In this document: piece by piece, positions 1 to 10,336 of the stretch | Position numbering within the stretch: position 1 is the first letter of the stretch | How the letters are laid out: each line of letters opens with the position of its first letter | NCBI GenBank assembly: GCA_001626765.1 | Contig: LUOO01000003.1 | Location: forward strand, 124,001 to 188,000 | DNA length: 64,000 nt | Reading direction: 5' to 3' | Source of the DNA: Maritimibacter sp. REDSEA-S28_B5 | Lineage (GTDB): Bacteria; Pseudomonadota; Alphaproteobacteria; Rhodobacterales; Rhodobacteraceae | The notes under the pieces: model-generated | Told to the model about the DNA's origin: nothing | The model's database searches: none | The model's input: only the letters and a program-made list of their open reading frames with translations | Position numbers and translations under genes: made by a program

Positions 1-214
1 GCGTTTTGATGCCAAAAAGGCGCAAAATCGCCGCTCATACCGCAAGGATAGCCAGAATCCCCTTGTCACGCGCCTATCTGCGTGTTTACTCAAGACCAGC
101 GCCTGACGAGGGAAGTGACCTCTCGGCGCGGCAAGCCGAAAAGCCGGACCAATAGGGCGCTGCGAAGGAGCAGCGGGGTGCGGTAGCCAGATAACAGGCT
201 GGATACAGGAACTT
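1..214. other. Leader region upstream of the DUF4167 gene; no gene recognised
   Basis: No convincing coding sequence is visible here. The only clear structure is a six-pair hairpin (CGCTGC/GCAGCG) around positions 159-176, a short distance upstream of the start codon at 215. The stretch probably holds the promoter and 5' untranslated region of the DUF4167 gene. The end of an upstream gene could lie left of the window, but I could not recognise one. Confidence 0.3.
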
Positions 215-913
215 ATGAGATCTTCTAAATCACGTTCGCGCGGGAAGAATAACCGTAACCGCTCGCCCTCCAACAACATCAACCGGGTCTTTGACAGCTC
301 CGGTCCCGAGGGCAAGGTGCGCGGAACCCCGCAGCAGATTATCGACAAATACACCCAGCTCGCGCGCGATGCCTTTCTGGGCAACGACCGCGTGGCGGGC
401 GAAAACTTTCAGCAGCACGCCGAACACTATGTGCGGCTCTTGGCCGAGGCACAGAAGGACGCGGAGTCCAAGCGGCAGCCGCATCAGGGACAGGGCCAGA
501 ACCAGTCGGACGAATCTGGCGACGATCAGGGTCAGAACGCGGGTCAAAGCGGCCAAAACAGCGGCCAGAACCAGTCGCGTCGGGATGGCGACAATGGTGG
601 CCACAACGGCGGAAACAACGGGCAGGGCGATGCCAACAGCCGCCAGAACCGTGACGAGCAGCGCCGCCGCGAAAAGCAGGCCCGCCGAGAGCAGCAGGAG
701 CTGTTCAACGATCCCGGTGCCGCACCTCAGCCCGACGTGATTGACGCGACTTCGGCCGAAGATCAGGACAGCGGGTTGGTGGAGACGCCGGAGGAAAAGC
801 CGAAAAAGCCGCGCACGCGCAAACCGCGGGCCAAGAAGCCCGAGGCGGAGAGCCAGTCCGACGCCAAGGCTGAGGCGTCCGGGGGCAAGGAGACCCCTGA
901 GGCGGCCGAGTGA
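215..913 (+). CDS. DUF4167 domain-containing protein
   Basis: The protein has 232 residues. The first 80 or so form the conserved DUF4167 region. It has an Arg/Ser/Asn-rich basic start, then a motif around NRVFDSSGPEGKVRGTP and a helical segment with Tyr, His and Leu residues near 47-76. The rest is low complexity: Gln/Gly/Asn/Arg repeats in the middle and a Lys/Glu/Pro/Ala-rich tail. The family is widespread in alphaproteobacteria and has no established function. The basic, disordered composition would suit nucleic-acid binding, but that is inference. The gene ends shortly before a strong terminator, so it is probably transcribed alone. Confidence 0.85.
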   Translation: MRSSKSRSRGKNNRNRSPSNNINRVFDSSGPEGKVRGTPQQIIDKYTQLARDAFLGNDRVAGENFQQHAEHYVRLLAEAQKDAESKRQPHQGQGQNQSDESGDDQGQNAGQSGQNSGQNQSRRDGDNGGHNGGNNGQGDANSRQNRDEQRRREKQARREQQELFNDPGAAPQPDVIDATSAEDQDSGLVETPEEKPKKPRTRKPRAKKPEAESQSDAKAEASGGKETPEAAE

Positions 914-939
914 GCCATCCGAGACAATTCGACATCGCG

Positions 940-968
940 CCCCGGACCTGGTCCGGGGTCTTTGTTTT
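940..968 (+). terminator. Rho-independent terminator after the DUF4167 gene
   Basis: A perfect eight-pair stem (CCCCGGAC at 940-947, GTCCGGGG at 951-958) with a three-base loop is followed by a T-rich tract, TCTTTGTTTT. It lies 27 bases after the stop codon of the DUF4167 gene. Confidence 0.85.
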
Positions 969-1058
969 CCGGGGCCGGAAACCGTCGTCTTGCCCGTTGT
1001 CGTCGCGGGGGGGCCGCGATAAAGGCTAGGCAACGAAACGACCGAGCCCGAGGACCCC

Positions 1059-1499
1059 ATGACCCAGAAAACCCGCATTGTTCTGTCCAGCGACCACGCG
1101 GCCATCGACCTCAGGCAGACCATCGCCGCCCATGTGAGCGAACAGGGCTACGAGGTCATCGACATTGGTCCCACGACGACGGAAAGCACGCATTACCCGA
1201 AGCATGGCCAGGCGGCGGCGCAAAAGATCGTGGCGGGCGAGGCCGATCTCGGGATCATCCTTTGCGGCACCGGTCAGGGCATCATGATGGCTGCGAACAA
1301 GGTGCCCGGCATCCGCTGCGGCGTCTGCAGCGACACTTTTTCCGCCAGGATGATCCGCGAGCACAACGACGCCAACATGATCTCCATCGGCGCGCGCGTG
1401 GTGGGCGAGGGCCTCGCGCTCGACATCGTGGACGCTTACCTTTCGGCGGAATTCGAGGGCGGTCGACACGCGACGCGAGTCGAGATGATCGAGGGGTAA
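1059..1499 (+). CDS. rpiB: Ribose 5-phosphate isomerase B (RpiB/LacA family)
   Basis: This 146-residue cytosolic enzyme should interconvert ribose 5-phosphate and ribulose 5-phosphate in the pentose phosphate pathway. Family features are intact: SSDHAA at 10-15, the catalytic Cys69 inside LCGTGQG, and the HNDANM motif at 102-107. The closing motif GGRHATRVEMIE is also present. The length is typical for the family. The gene stands alone between two terminators. Some alphaproteobacterial RpiB paralogues act on other sugar phosphates such as erythrose phosphates, so the exact substrate is not fixed by sequence. Confidence 0.92.
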   Translation: MTQKTRIVLSSDHAAIDLRQTIAAHVSEQGYEVIDIGPTTTESTHYPKHGQAAAQKIVAGEADLGIILCGTGQGIMMAANKVPGIRCGVCSDTFSARMIREHNDANMISIGARVVGEGLALDIVDAYLSAEFEGGRHATRVEMIEG

Positions 1500-1522
1500 G
1501 CCCAAGCGAAGGTGCTAAAGAA

Positions 1523-1553
1523 AAAGGCCGCTCGATTGAGCGGCCTTTCGCGT
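1523..1553. terminator. Bidirectional terminator between rpiB and the peroxiredoxin gene
   Basis: An eleven-pair perfect stem (1523-1533 with 1538-1548) has the loop GATT. It starts with AAA and ends with TTT, so it can work on both strands. It separates the convergent genes rpiB and the Prx5-type peroxiredoxin. Confidence 0.88.
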
Positions 1554-1567
1554 GTCTGACCGTCGCC

Positions 1568-2113
1568 TCAGGCGGTCGCGGTCGCGTTTTCCTTGAGCCA
1601 TGCGAGCACGGTTTCGGGCGACGATTCACCGTAGGGGTCTTCACCGTGGTTGTCGCACATGCCGGGTTCGACAAAGAGCGCCTCGATCCGGCCGTCGTTC
1701 ACGATGGCGGCATAGCGCCACGAGCGGGCGCCGAAGCCGAGGTTGTCCTTGGCCACGAGCATCCCCATGCCCTTGGTGAATTCGCCGGAGCCATCGGGGA
1801 TGACCTTGACGTTCTCGAGGCCCTGGTCGATCGCCCATTTGTTCATCACGAAGCTGTCGTTCACCGACATGCAATAGATGTCGTCGATGCCCTGCGCGGC
1901 AAAATCGGCAAAGCCCTTTTCGAAGCCCGGCAACTGGTAGCTCGAACAGGTGGGCGTGAAGGCACCGGGGAGCGAAAACAGCACGACACGCTTGCCGGCG
2001 AAGTAATCGTCGGTCGTCATGTCCTGCCAGCGGAAGGGGTTCGGGCCGCCGACGCTTTCGTCACGGACGCGGGTCTTGAAGGTCACGGAGGGAACGCGAT
2101 CGCCAACTTGCAT
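1568..2113 (-). CDS. Peroxiredoxin, Prx5/redoxin type
   Basis: The product should reduce hydrogen peroxide and organic hydroperoxides with thiol donors such as glutathione or glutaredoxin. The Prx5 signature PGAFTPTC places the peroxidatic cysteine at residue 56. Further cysteines lie in IYCMSV and PGMCDNHG. I chose the ATG at 2113 (181 residues) because GGAG lies six bases before it. An in-frame ATG at 2128 would add MMETP but has no ribosome binding site. It is co-oriented with katG, and its upstream region shares a nine-base word with the katG/oxyR region, so OxyR control is plausible. Confidence 0.88.
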   Translation of the reverse strand: MQVGDRVPSVTFKTRVRDESVGGPNPFRWQDMTTDDYFAGKRVVLFSLPGAFTPTCSSYQLPGFEKGFADFAAQGIDDIYCMSVNDSFVMNKWAIDQGLENVKVIPDGSGEFTKGMGMLVAKDNLGFGARSWRYAAIVNDGRIEALFVEPGMCDNHGEDPYGESSPETVLAWLKENATATA

Positions 2114-2141
2114 GGGTGTCTCCATCATCTGGGTCTGTCAG

Positions 2142-2174
2142 GTTATCACCGGAATCACACCGGAGATTTATAAC
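2142..2174 (-). promoter_or_regulatory. Candidate OxyR-type operator upstream of the peroxiredoxin gene
   Basis: The outer arms GTTAT (2142-2146) and ATAAC (2170-2174) are inverted. Read on the minus strand, the element contains ATCTCCGGT (2167-2159). The same nine bases lie inside the palindrome over the oxyR start at 4686-4694. The arrangement is suggestive only. Confidence 0.35.
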
Positions 2175-2332
2175 GGTTCTAGAACATACTGCGCCTGCAT
2201 CCTCAATGCTGCATATGCATAACGACCGAAGGGCCCGCGAACTATTGCACGGACCCTTCTGTATTTGCTTGATTTTCAGGCGACCGGCGAGAGTTGCGCC
2301 CTGCGCAATCCCGCCTTGCGACGCCGGGCCGG

Positions 2333-4540
<2,208 letters not shown>

Positions 4541-4660
4541 CTAATGTGCCGTTGTTCGGCCGTTTTGGCATTGTGGACGGCGCGGGGCGGGCAGGGGGTG
4601 TCCCCGCCCGATGCGCGCCGTTTATGGAACCAATCTGGCGACGGGACCGGATAAATGGAA

Positions 4661-4697
4661 ATTGCAAGTTCGGATGGGTTTGATAATCTCCGGTTAT
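4661..4697. promoter_or_regulatory. Candidate tandem OxyR operator between katG and oxyR
   Basis: Two LysR-type T-N11-A units lie exactly 22 bases apart. The proximal unit at 4683-4697 is ATAA-N7-TTAT, part of a palindrome TTGATAA-N7-TTATGAA (4680-4700) that covers the oxyR start codon. The distal unit at 4661-4675 is ATTG-N7-GGAT. The spacing matches the known OxyR pattern of two ATAG-N7-CTAT units separated by seven bases. Binding here would repress oxyR and activate katG. Confidence 0.5.
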
Positions 4698-5619
4698 GAA
4701 TATCACGCTTCGCCAGTTGGCTTACTTGATCGCCCTTGCCGAAGAGCGGCATTTCGGCCGCGCCGCCGCACGGGTCCATGTGTCCCAGCCCGCGCTGTCG
4801 ACCCAGATCAAGGAACTGGAGGAACGTCTCGGTGCCCCGCTCATCGACCGAACCGACCGCGAGTTGCGCCTGACGCCCGCGGGACGCGAGGTGCTGGAGG
4901 CTGCGCGTCGGATCATGGCCGAGGTCGAACGGATCGAAACACAGACGCGCTGGGGCGAGGGGCTGTCGGGGCGGCTGAAGCTGGGTATCATTCCCACGGT
5001 CGCCCCCTACCTTCTGCCGGTCGCGCTGCCAATGCTCAGGATGCGGGACGTGACGCTCGACCTCCGGCTGACCGAAGCCAAGACGGAGAGGGTTCTGGCC
5101 GCGCTGGCCGATGGGCAGCTCGACGCTGCCGTGGTGGCGATCCCGGCAGGAGTGCCGGGGCTGGTGGAGCGGCCGCTCTTTCGGGACCGGTTCCTGCTCG
5201 CGGCGTCACATGCCTCGGTCGCCGCGCTGACGGCGAAGGGGCCGGTGCTGCCTGGCGCGTTGAACCCGAATGCGCTCTTGCTGCTCGACGAGGGACATTG
5301 CCTCGCCGATCAGGCGCTCGAGGTCTGCGGAACCTCGCGCGGGCAGACGCGGGTGGACCTGCGGGCATCGAGCCTGCCCACGCTCTGCGGGATGGTCGCA
5401 GCGGGCTTCGGCCAGACGCTCTTGCCCGAGATCAGTCTGGCCAAGGAATGTGCCGCCGCGCCCGATATGGACGTGCTCGCCTTTGCCGAACCGCAGCCTG
5501 CGCGCACCATCGGGCTTGTCCGCCGCGACCTTGGCGGACCCGAGGGCTGGTTTTCGGAACTTGGCGATATCCTGGAAACCGCCGGTCGCCAGCTTCTGGG
5601 CCATGACGCGCAAGCATAG
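4696..5619 (+). CDS. oxyR: Hydrogen peroxide-inducible regulator OxyR (LysR family)
   Basis: The protein has 307 residues, with a LysR winged helix-turn-helix at about 1-60 and a substrate-binding-like domain after about 90. Two cysteines, Cys202 in DEGHCLADQ and Cys211 in LEVCG, are nine residues apart. This is the spacing of the redox pair Cys199/Cys208 of Escherichia coli OxyR, and it separates this protein from generic LysR regulators. The start codon overlaps a candidate operator, and no clear ribosome binding site precedes it. Divergent katG supports the call. Confidence 0.93.
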   Translation: MNITLRQLAYLIALAEERHFGRAAARVHVSQPALSTQIKELEERLGAPLIDRTDRELRLTPAGREVLEAARRIMAEVERIETQTRWGEGLSGRLKLGIIPTVAPYLLPVALPMLRMRDVTLDLRLTEAKTERVLAALADGQLDAAVVAIPAGVPGLVERPLFRDRFLLAASHASVAALTAKGPVLPGALNPNALLLLDEGHCLADQALEVCGTSRGQTRVDLRASSLPTLCGMVAAGFGQTLLPEISLAKECAAAPDMDVLAFAEPQPARTIGLVRRDLGGPEGWFSELGDILETAGRQLLGHDAQA

Positions 5620-5681
5620 CCGTTTGCCGGTGACATTCCACCGCGCAGGCGTTAGGTATCTGACGAATTGGAGGACATTCC

Positions 5682-6632
5682 ATGCGTGATCTGAAACTCC
5701 CCGCGAGCCGCCATCCCGAAAAGGCGCATCGCCCGGACAACGCCCAGCCCAAGAAACCGGACTGGATCCGCGTGCGCGCGCCGGGGGGCGAGGGCTATGC
5801 TTCGACTGCAAAGATCATGCGGGAACATCGTCTGTCGACGGTCTGCGAAGAGGCAGGTTGCCCCAACGTGGGCGAGTGCTGGAACCAGGGTCACGCCACG
5901 ATGATGATCATGGGCGAGATCTGCACGCGTGGCTGCACCTTCTGCAACGTGGCGACGGGCCGGCCCGATGCGCTCGACGTGTTCGAGCCGGGGCGCGTGG
6001 CCGATGCGGTCAAGAAACTGGGGCTGAACCACGTCGTGATCACCTCGGTGGACCGCGACGATCTGGATGACGGCGGCGCCGAGCATTTCGCGATGACGAT
6101 CCGCGCGATCCGCAAGCAGGCACCCGACACGACCATCGAAATCCTGACGCCCGACTTCCTGAAATGCGGGCCGGACGCGCTGGAAAAGGTCGTCGAGGCG
6201 CGGCCTGACGTGTTCAACCACAACCTCGAAACCGTGCCGGGCCTGTATCCCGAAGTCCGTCCCGGCGCGCGGTATTTCCATTCTCTGCGGCTCCTCCAAC
6301 GGGTCAAGGAACTGGACCCGATGATGTTCACCAAGTCGGGCATCATGGTTGGTCTGGGCGAGGATCGGCAGGCGGTGCATCAGGTCATGGACGACATGCG
6401 CGCCGCCGACATCGACTTTCTGACCATTGGCCAATACCTGCAACCGACGCCGAAACACCACGCGGTGGCGAGTTTCGTGACCCCGGACGAGTTCAAGGGC
6501 TACGAGAAGGCCGCCTATGGCAAGGGCTTTCTCATGGTCTCGGCCACGCCGCTCACCCGCTCGTCCTACCATGCGGGCGACGATTTCGCGCGGATGCGGG
6601 CGGCCCGCCAGGCCAAGGCGAACCGGGCGTGA
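5682..6632 (+). CDS. lipA: Lipoyl synthase LipA
   Basis: This 316-residue radical SAM enzyme inserts two sulfurs into protein-bound octanoyl groups to form the lipoyl cofactor of 2-oxo acid dehydrogenases and the glycine cleavage system. Both iron-sulfur sites are visible. The auxiliary cluster cysteines are Cys55, Cys60 and Cys66. The radical SAM triad is Cys81, Cys85 and Cys88 in [16 protein letters not shown] lies about six bases before the ATG. The next gene overlaps its stop by four bases (GTGA), indicating coupling. Confidence 0.97.
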   Translation: MRDLKLPASRHPEKAHRPDNAQPKKPDWIRVRAPGGEGYASTAKIMREHRLSTVCEEAGCPNVGECWNQGHATMMIMGEICTRGCTFCNVATGRPDALDVFEPGRVADAVKKLGLNHVVITSVDRDDLDDGGAEHFAMTIRAIRKQAPDTTIEILTPDFLKCGPDALEKVVEARPDVFNHNLETVPGLYPEVRPGARYFHSLRLLQRVKELDPMMFTKSGIMVGLGEDRQAVHQVMDDMRAADIDFLTIGQYLQPTPKHHAVASFVTPDEFKGYEKAAYGKGFLMVSATPLTRSSYHAGDDFARMRAARQAKANRA

Positions 6633-7063
6633 GCCTCGACGAGAACACGCCTGACACCGACCTTGAAGCTCATGCGCGCGAGATCCTGAGCGGGCAGGCT
6701 TTCAGCCAGATGCTCGGGGTCGAACTCGTGACCATTGCCCACGGTCGGTCCGAGTTGCGGATGCCGATCACCGACAGTCACAAGCAGCACCTTGGCTTCA
6801 CGCACGGTGGGGCCATCGCGAGCCTGGCCGACATGGCCTTGGCCTTTGCCGGCGGGCCGATGATGGGCGGGGGCGCGGTGACGCAGGAGTTCAAGATCAA
6901 CTACCTGCGTCCTGGTATCGGCGAGGCGATGATCGCGCGGGGGCAGGTCGTCGGATCGGGCCGTAGTCAGGCGGTGGTGCGCGCGGACGTCATGGTTCTG
7001 GCCGATGGTGTCGAGAAACTCTGTGCCACGGCTCAGGGCACGATCATGAAGCCGGGGGCCTGA
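6629..7063 (+). CDS. PaaI-type hotdog-fold thioesterase
   Basis: This 144-residue protein starts with GTG inside the stop of lipA (GTGA overlap), so it is probably translated from the same message. The hotdog thioesterase signature is [15 protein letters not shown], with the His-Gly-Gly turn, followed by [11 protein letters not shown]. Members of the PaaI family hydrolyse acyl-CoA or aryl-CoA thioesters, often as a housekeeping activity. The substrate is not predictable here. A link to lipoate or fatty-acyl metabolism through the lipA overlap is inference. Confidence 0.85.
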   Translation: MSLDENTPDTDLEAHAREILSGQAFSQMLGVELVTIAHGRSELRMPITDSHKQHLGFTHGGAIASLADMALAFAGGPMMGGGAVTQEFKINYLRPGIGEAMIARGQVVGSGRSQAVVRADVMVLADGVEKLCATAQGTIMKPGA

Positions 7064-7151
7064 ACCGGTCGCTCGGCCTGCTTGACGGCTATGCACCGTC
7101 CCGTCCATTCTGACCCGGCGAACAGGGAAACCTTTCGTCTGGGAGGACAGT

Positions 7152-7952
7152 GTGAGCGAAATGGACGCCGGGCAGCCGCCCGTGGCCGCGCCGATGCCGA
7201 AGATCGGTCCCGTAACCTATTCCGACATTCCTGAAATCCTGTCCCTCGGTGCGCGGGATTTTCTGCGCGCGCCGGGGCTGGGGCTGGCCTTTGGCGCGTT
7301 TTATGCCATGGGCGGGCTGATCCTGCTCTGGCAGTTCGAAGCGATGGACCAGAGTTATCTCGTCATCCCGGTCGCCTTCGGCTTTCCGCTGCTTGGACCC
7401 TTCGTCGCCACGGGGCTCTACGAGATGTCACGACGGCTGGAATACGATCTGCCATTCCGTCCGGGCGATATCCTTGGCGTGATCTTTCGGCAGAAGGACC
7501 GCCAGATTCCGTCCATGGCCGTTGTGGTGATCATGATCTTTCTCTTCTGGGTGTTTCTCGCCCATATGATCTTTGCGCTCTTCCTGGGCCTCATGCCGAT
7601 GACCAATATCCTGACCGACTGGCAGGCGACGATCCTCGCGCCCGAGGGATTGCGGATGCTGGGTTTCGGGACGCTTGTCGGGGCGGGCTTTGCCTTTGTC
7701 CTCTACGCGCTCACGGTGGTGAGCCTGCCGTTGCTCCTGGACAAGGAGATCGACTTCATCACCGCTATGATCGTGAGCTTTCAGCTCGTCATGGTGAACA
7801 CGGGGCCGATGTTGGTCTGGGGCGCGGTCATTGCCGTGTTGCTGTTCCTCGCCATGCTGCCCTTTTTCGTCGGCCTCGTCCTGGTACTGCCGATCCTGGG
7901 CCACGCGTCGTGGCACCTCTATCGACGCGCGCTGATCCACCCGGACGCGTGA
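7152..7952 (+). CDS. DUF2189 family integral membrane protein
   Basis: This 266-residue inner-membrane protein starts with GTG, preceded by GGGAGGA. It has a short cytoplasmic N-terminus, then about six hydrophobic segments, roughly at 45-65, 72-92, 120-145, 165-190, 195-215 and 220-250. The sequence fits the DUF2189 family, common in Rhodobacterales and without a known function. It follows the thioesterase after 88 bases and could be co-transcribed. No catalytic motif is visible. Confidence 0.75.
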   Translation: MSEMDAGQPPVAAPMPKIGPVTYSDIPEILSLGARDFLRAPGLGLAFGAFYAMGGLILLWQFEAMDQSYLVIPVAFGFPLLGPFVATGLYEMSRRLEYDLPFRPGDILGVIFRQKDRQIPSMAVVVIMIFLFWVFLAHMIFALFLGLMPMTNILTDWQATILAPEGLRMLGFGTLVGAGFAFVLYALTVVSLPLLLDKEIDFITAMIVSFQLVMVNTGPMLVWGAVIAVLLFLAMLPFFVGLVLVLPILGHASWHLYRRALIHPDA

Positions 7953-8015
7953 TCTGTGGACCTTGCGTGTCAGATCGCGCATAGCTTGCGGGGTCTTGGG
8001 AACGGAGGTGCCAAC

Positions 8016-8237
8016 ATGAAGATTTCGGACATCGGGACAGAGCGTCTCGCCGCGTTGGAGGCCGTTGCCGCGGAGCGCGGTATGAGCGTCGAGGCGCTGG
8101 TTCTCTCGTTCGTGGACGAGGGGCTTGCACGTGAACGGGCGGCACGTGACCGCAAAGGGCGCGTGGATGCGGCGGGACCCGAGGTCGAGGGGCAGTATTC
8201 CCACGGCACCTCGCTGGATCGGTTCACCAAGGACTAG
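8016..8237 (+). CDS. Small conserved-looking protein of unknown function
   Basis: I chose the ATG at 8016 because GGAGGT lies about six bases before it; a longer in-frame start at 7956 lacks one. The 73-residue product has an amphipathic helical N-terminal half (ERLAALEAVAAERGMS) and a charged, Gly/Asp-rich tail. The helical half resembles short ribbon-helix-helix or antitoxin-like proteins in composition only, and no toxin gene lies beside it. I do not recognise a family. It ends before a bidirectional terminator. Confidence 0.6.
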   Translation: MKISDIGTERLAALEAVAAERGMSVEALVLSFVDEGLARERAARDRKGRVDAAGPEVEGQYSHGTSLDRFTKD

Positions 8238-8271
8238 GGACCGCCGGAAGGGGGCCGTCAGCCGCCACGAA

Positions 8272-8300
8272 AAAGGCCGCCTCGAGGGGCGGCCTTTCGT
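8272..8300. terminator. Bidirectional terminator
   Basis: A ten-pair perfect stem (8272-8281 with 8288-8297) has a six-base loop, AAA at its start and TTT at its end. It lies between the convergent small gene and the bactofilin gene. Confidence 0.85.
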
Positions 8301-8320
8301 TGTGCGAGATGTCGTGAACT

Positions 8321-8845
8321 TCAGCCCTGCGCGGGCTTCGGGGCGGCCTGCGGCTGCGGTTGCGGCGCTGCTTTCTTGGCGCCGCCTTCCAGCGGGTTGT
8401 CCTGACGCTGGACGGAACCCTCGAAATGGGCGCCGCTCTCGATCGCGATGGTCTTGTGAATGATGTCGCCCTCGACGCGGGCGGTCGAGGTGAGCCGCAC
8501 CTTGAGGCCACGCAGGCGACCCACGATGCGCCCGTTCACGACCACGTCGTCGGCGACCACTTCGCCCTTCACGGTCGCGCTTTCGCCGACGGTCAACTGG
8601 TGGGCGCGAATGTCACCCTCGATGGTGCCTTCGACGAGGATGTCGCCGGTCGAGCGCAGGTTACCCACGACATGAAGGTCCGACGACAGAGTCGAGGCCG
8701 GCGGTTTGGCCTTGGGGGCCGAGGCCGGCGCGGGCGCGCCACCGGGCAGGGGCATGGAGGGCTTGGTCATGGTCGACTCGGGGGCCTTGGATTCGGGTTC
8801 GCCCGCCTTGGGGCCGGGTTCGTTGATACGGCTCTTAGAAAACAT
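8321..8845 (-). CDS. Bactofilin (polymer-forming cytoskeletal protein)
   Basis: This 174-residue protein has a disordered Pro/Ala/Lys-rich N-terminus (1-52). A central region of about 100 residues follows with regularly spaced Gly/Val/Ile turns (for example GDILVEGTIEGDIRA), typical of the bactofilin right-handed beta helix. A Pro/Gln tail ends the protein. Bactofilins polymerise without nucleotide and place cell-wall enzymes. The start codon overlaps the end of the M23 peptidase gene by 11 bases, so the two are translationally coupled. This matches the known pairing of bactofilins with M23 endopeptidases. Confidence 0.9.
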   Translation of the reverse strand: MFSKSRINEPGPKAGEPESKAPESTMTKPSMPLPGGAPAPASAPKAKPPASTLSSDLHVVGNLRSTGDILVEGTIEGDIRAHQLTVGESATVKGEVVADDVVVNGRIVGRLRGLKVRLTSTARVEGDIIHKTIAIESGAHFEGSVQRQDNPLEGGAKKAAPQPQPQAAPKPAQG

Positions 8846-10139
8846 TTCGTCCTGCCTGGATGTAAGTCATCGGGTTGATCGCGTTACCACCAACGCGGAT
8901 TTCGTAGTGTAGATGCGGTCCCGTGGACCGGCCAGAGTTCCCCATATCACCGATAAGGTCGCCGCGCGATACCCTTTGGCCCTTGGTGACGCGAATGCGT
9001 GACATATGGCCGTAGCGGGTTTCGATGCCGAACTCGTGCTGTATCTTGACCAGACGGCCATAGCCGGACTGCCAGTCAGCATGAGTCACGACACCGTCGG
9101 CGGTGGCGTAGATCGGGGTGCCCACGGGGCCGGCCATGTCGGTGCCGGCATGGAGCCGACCCCAGCGCGTACCGAAGCCCGAGGTATAACGGAACGATCC
9201 GGGACGCACGGGCATGTAGAAAGGCAGCTTTTCGGCGGCGATGCGGTAGAGGTTCATCCGGTCGAGCTCGGACAGGATGCCATTGGCGCGCGCCGCGTCG
9301 CTGTCACCCGCGCTGCCCTTGGTCGACAGGATCATGGGGGTGAGCGGGCCACCCTGACCGGAATAGCCCCGGCGCACGGTGGCGAGGATGTTGTCGGTCG
9401 ACATCCCGGCGGCGGAGAACATCTTGTCGAGCGGCTCGAGGCTCACGGTCACCGCGTCTTCGAGCTGGGCGAAGATCTGGTTGTTGCGCTCGTCGCGCAG
9501 GCGCGCCTCGTAGATCAGTTCCTCGGTCGTGTCGCGGGCCTCGCGCGCCTCGGCGAGGGCGGCGTCGCGTTCGGCAGACGTCATGTCGAGCGCCTCGGTC
9601 AGCGCGGTCACGGTCTGCGTCATGTCGGTGGCGGAGGCCAGCTGGAAGGTGCCGGCGCCGGCGGGTGTTCCGCCGTTCTCGGCCAGCATCGCCTCGACCG
9701 AAGACCGGGCCGCGTCGCGCTCCCCCATGGTGCGGCGCAGGGTGGACTGGATCACGTTGATCCCGGTCTCGAGCTCGCGGCGGCGTTCCTCGGACGTCAG
9801 AAGCTCGGACTGCATGTCCGAGATCTGCGCTAGTGCCAGATTGAAGCGTTCCTGCGCGGCAGCCGCTTCGGCGGCGCGGGCGTCGCGTTCGGAGGCCAGC
9901 GATTGCAGCCGTTCCTCGTAAAGCCGCTGTTCGCGCTGGGTCTGCTCGCGCACGTTGCCTGAACCGATCGAATCCATGATCAGCACGGCAGTGGCGATGA
10001 TCGCCCAAGCGACGAAGGCTGCGGAAACGGTCCAGGCGACAAGCTGGGTCAGCGGCGACAGGATGACGAAACGGGTGCCTTGTTCGGAGCGCAGGAAAAG
10101 CCGTTGTTCCGGAAAGCTCGTCTCGAGCTTTCGGTTCAT
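8835..10139 (-). CDS. M23 family murein metallopeptidase with coiled coil
   Basis: The protein has 434 residues from the ATG at 10139. One transmembrane helix lies at about 30-55. A long Glu/Arg/Ala-rich coiled coil follows (about 60-230), then a C-terminal LytM/M23 domain. Zinc-site motifs are intact: HAGTDMAG supplies His and Asp, and GPHLHYE supplies the HxH pair. It should cut peptidoglycan cross-bridges in the periplasm. An alternative start at 10199 would add 20 residues that look non-coding. The gene is coupled to the downstream bactofilin, suggesting a shape or septal wall-remodelling module. Confidence 0.9.
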   Translation of the reverse strand: MNRKLETSFPEQRLFLRSEQGTRFVILSPLTQLVAWTVSAAFVAWAIIATAVLIMDSIGSGNVREQTQREQRLYEERLQSLASERDARAAEAAAAQERFNLALAQISDMQSELLTSEERRRELETGINVIQSTLRRTMGERDAARSSVEAMLAENGGTPAGAGTFQLASATDMTQTVTALTEALDMTSAERDAALAEAREARDTTEELIYEARLRDERNNQIFAQLEDAVTVSLEPLDKMFSAAGMSTDNILATVRRGYSGQGGPLTPMILSTKGSAGDSDAARANGILSELDRMNLYRIAAEKLPFYMPVRPGSFRYTSGFGTRWGRLHAGTDMAGPVGTPIYATADGVVTHADWQSGYGRLVKIQHEFGIETRYGHMSRIRVTKGQRVSRGDLIGDMGNSGRSTGPHLHYEIRVGGNAINPMTYIQAGRNVF

Positions 10140-10336
10140 GTCGTGTCCGAGCCTGTTCAGCACTGGTCTACCGTTCGTTGCCCCATGTCCCGTAAACACG
10201 CGGACCTACGGGGCCGCATGCTTGGCGTTGTCTAACCCGTCAGGTTGGAATGGTGCAAGGAATTTGGCCCGGACAGGGCGGGACAGGGGGTCGCATCCGG
10301 CAGAACCCCGCCGATCTCGCCTCCCGGCCGGTGGGT

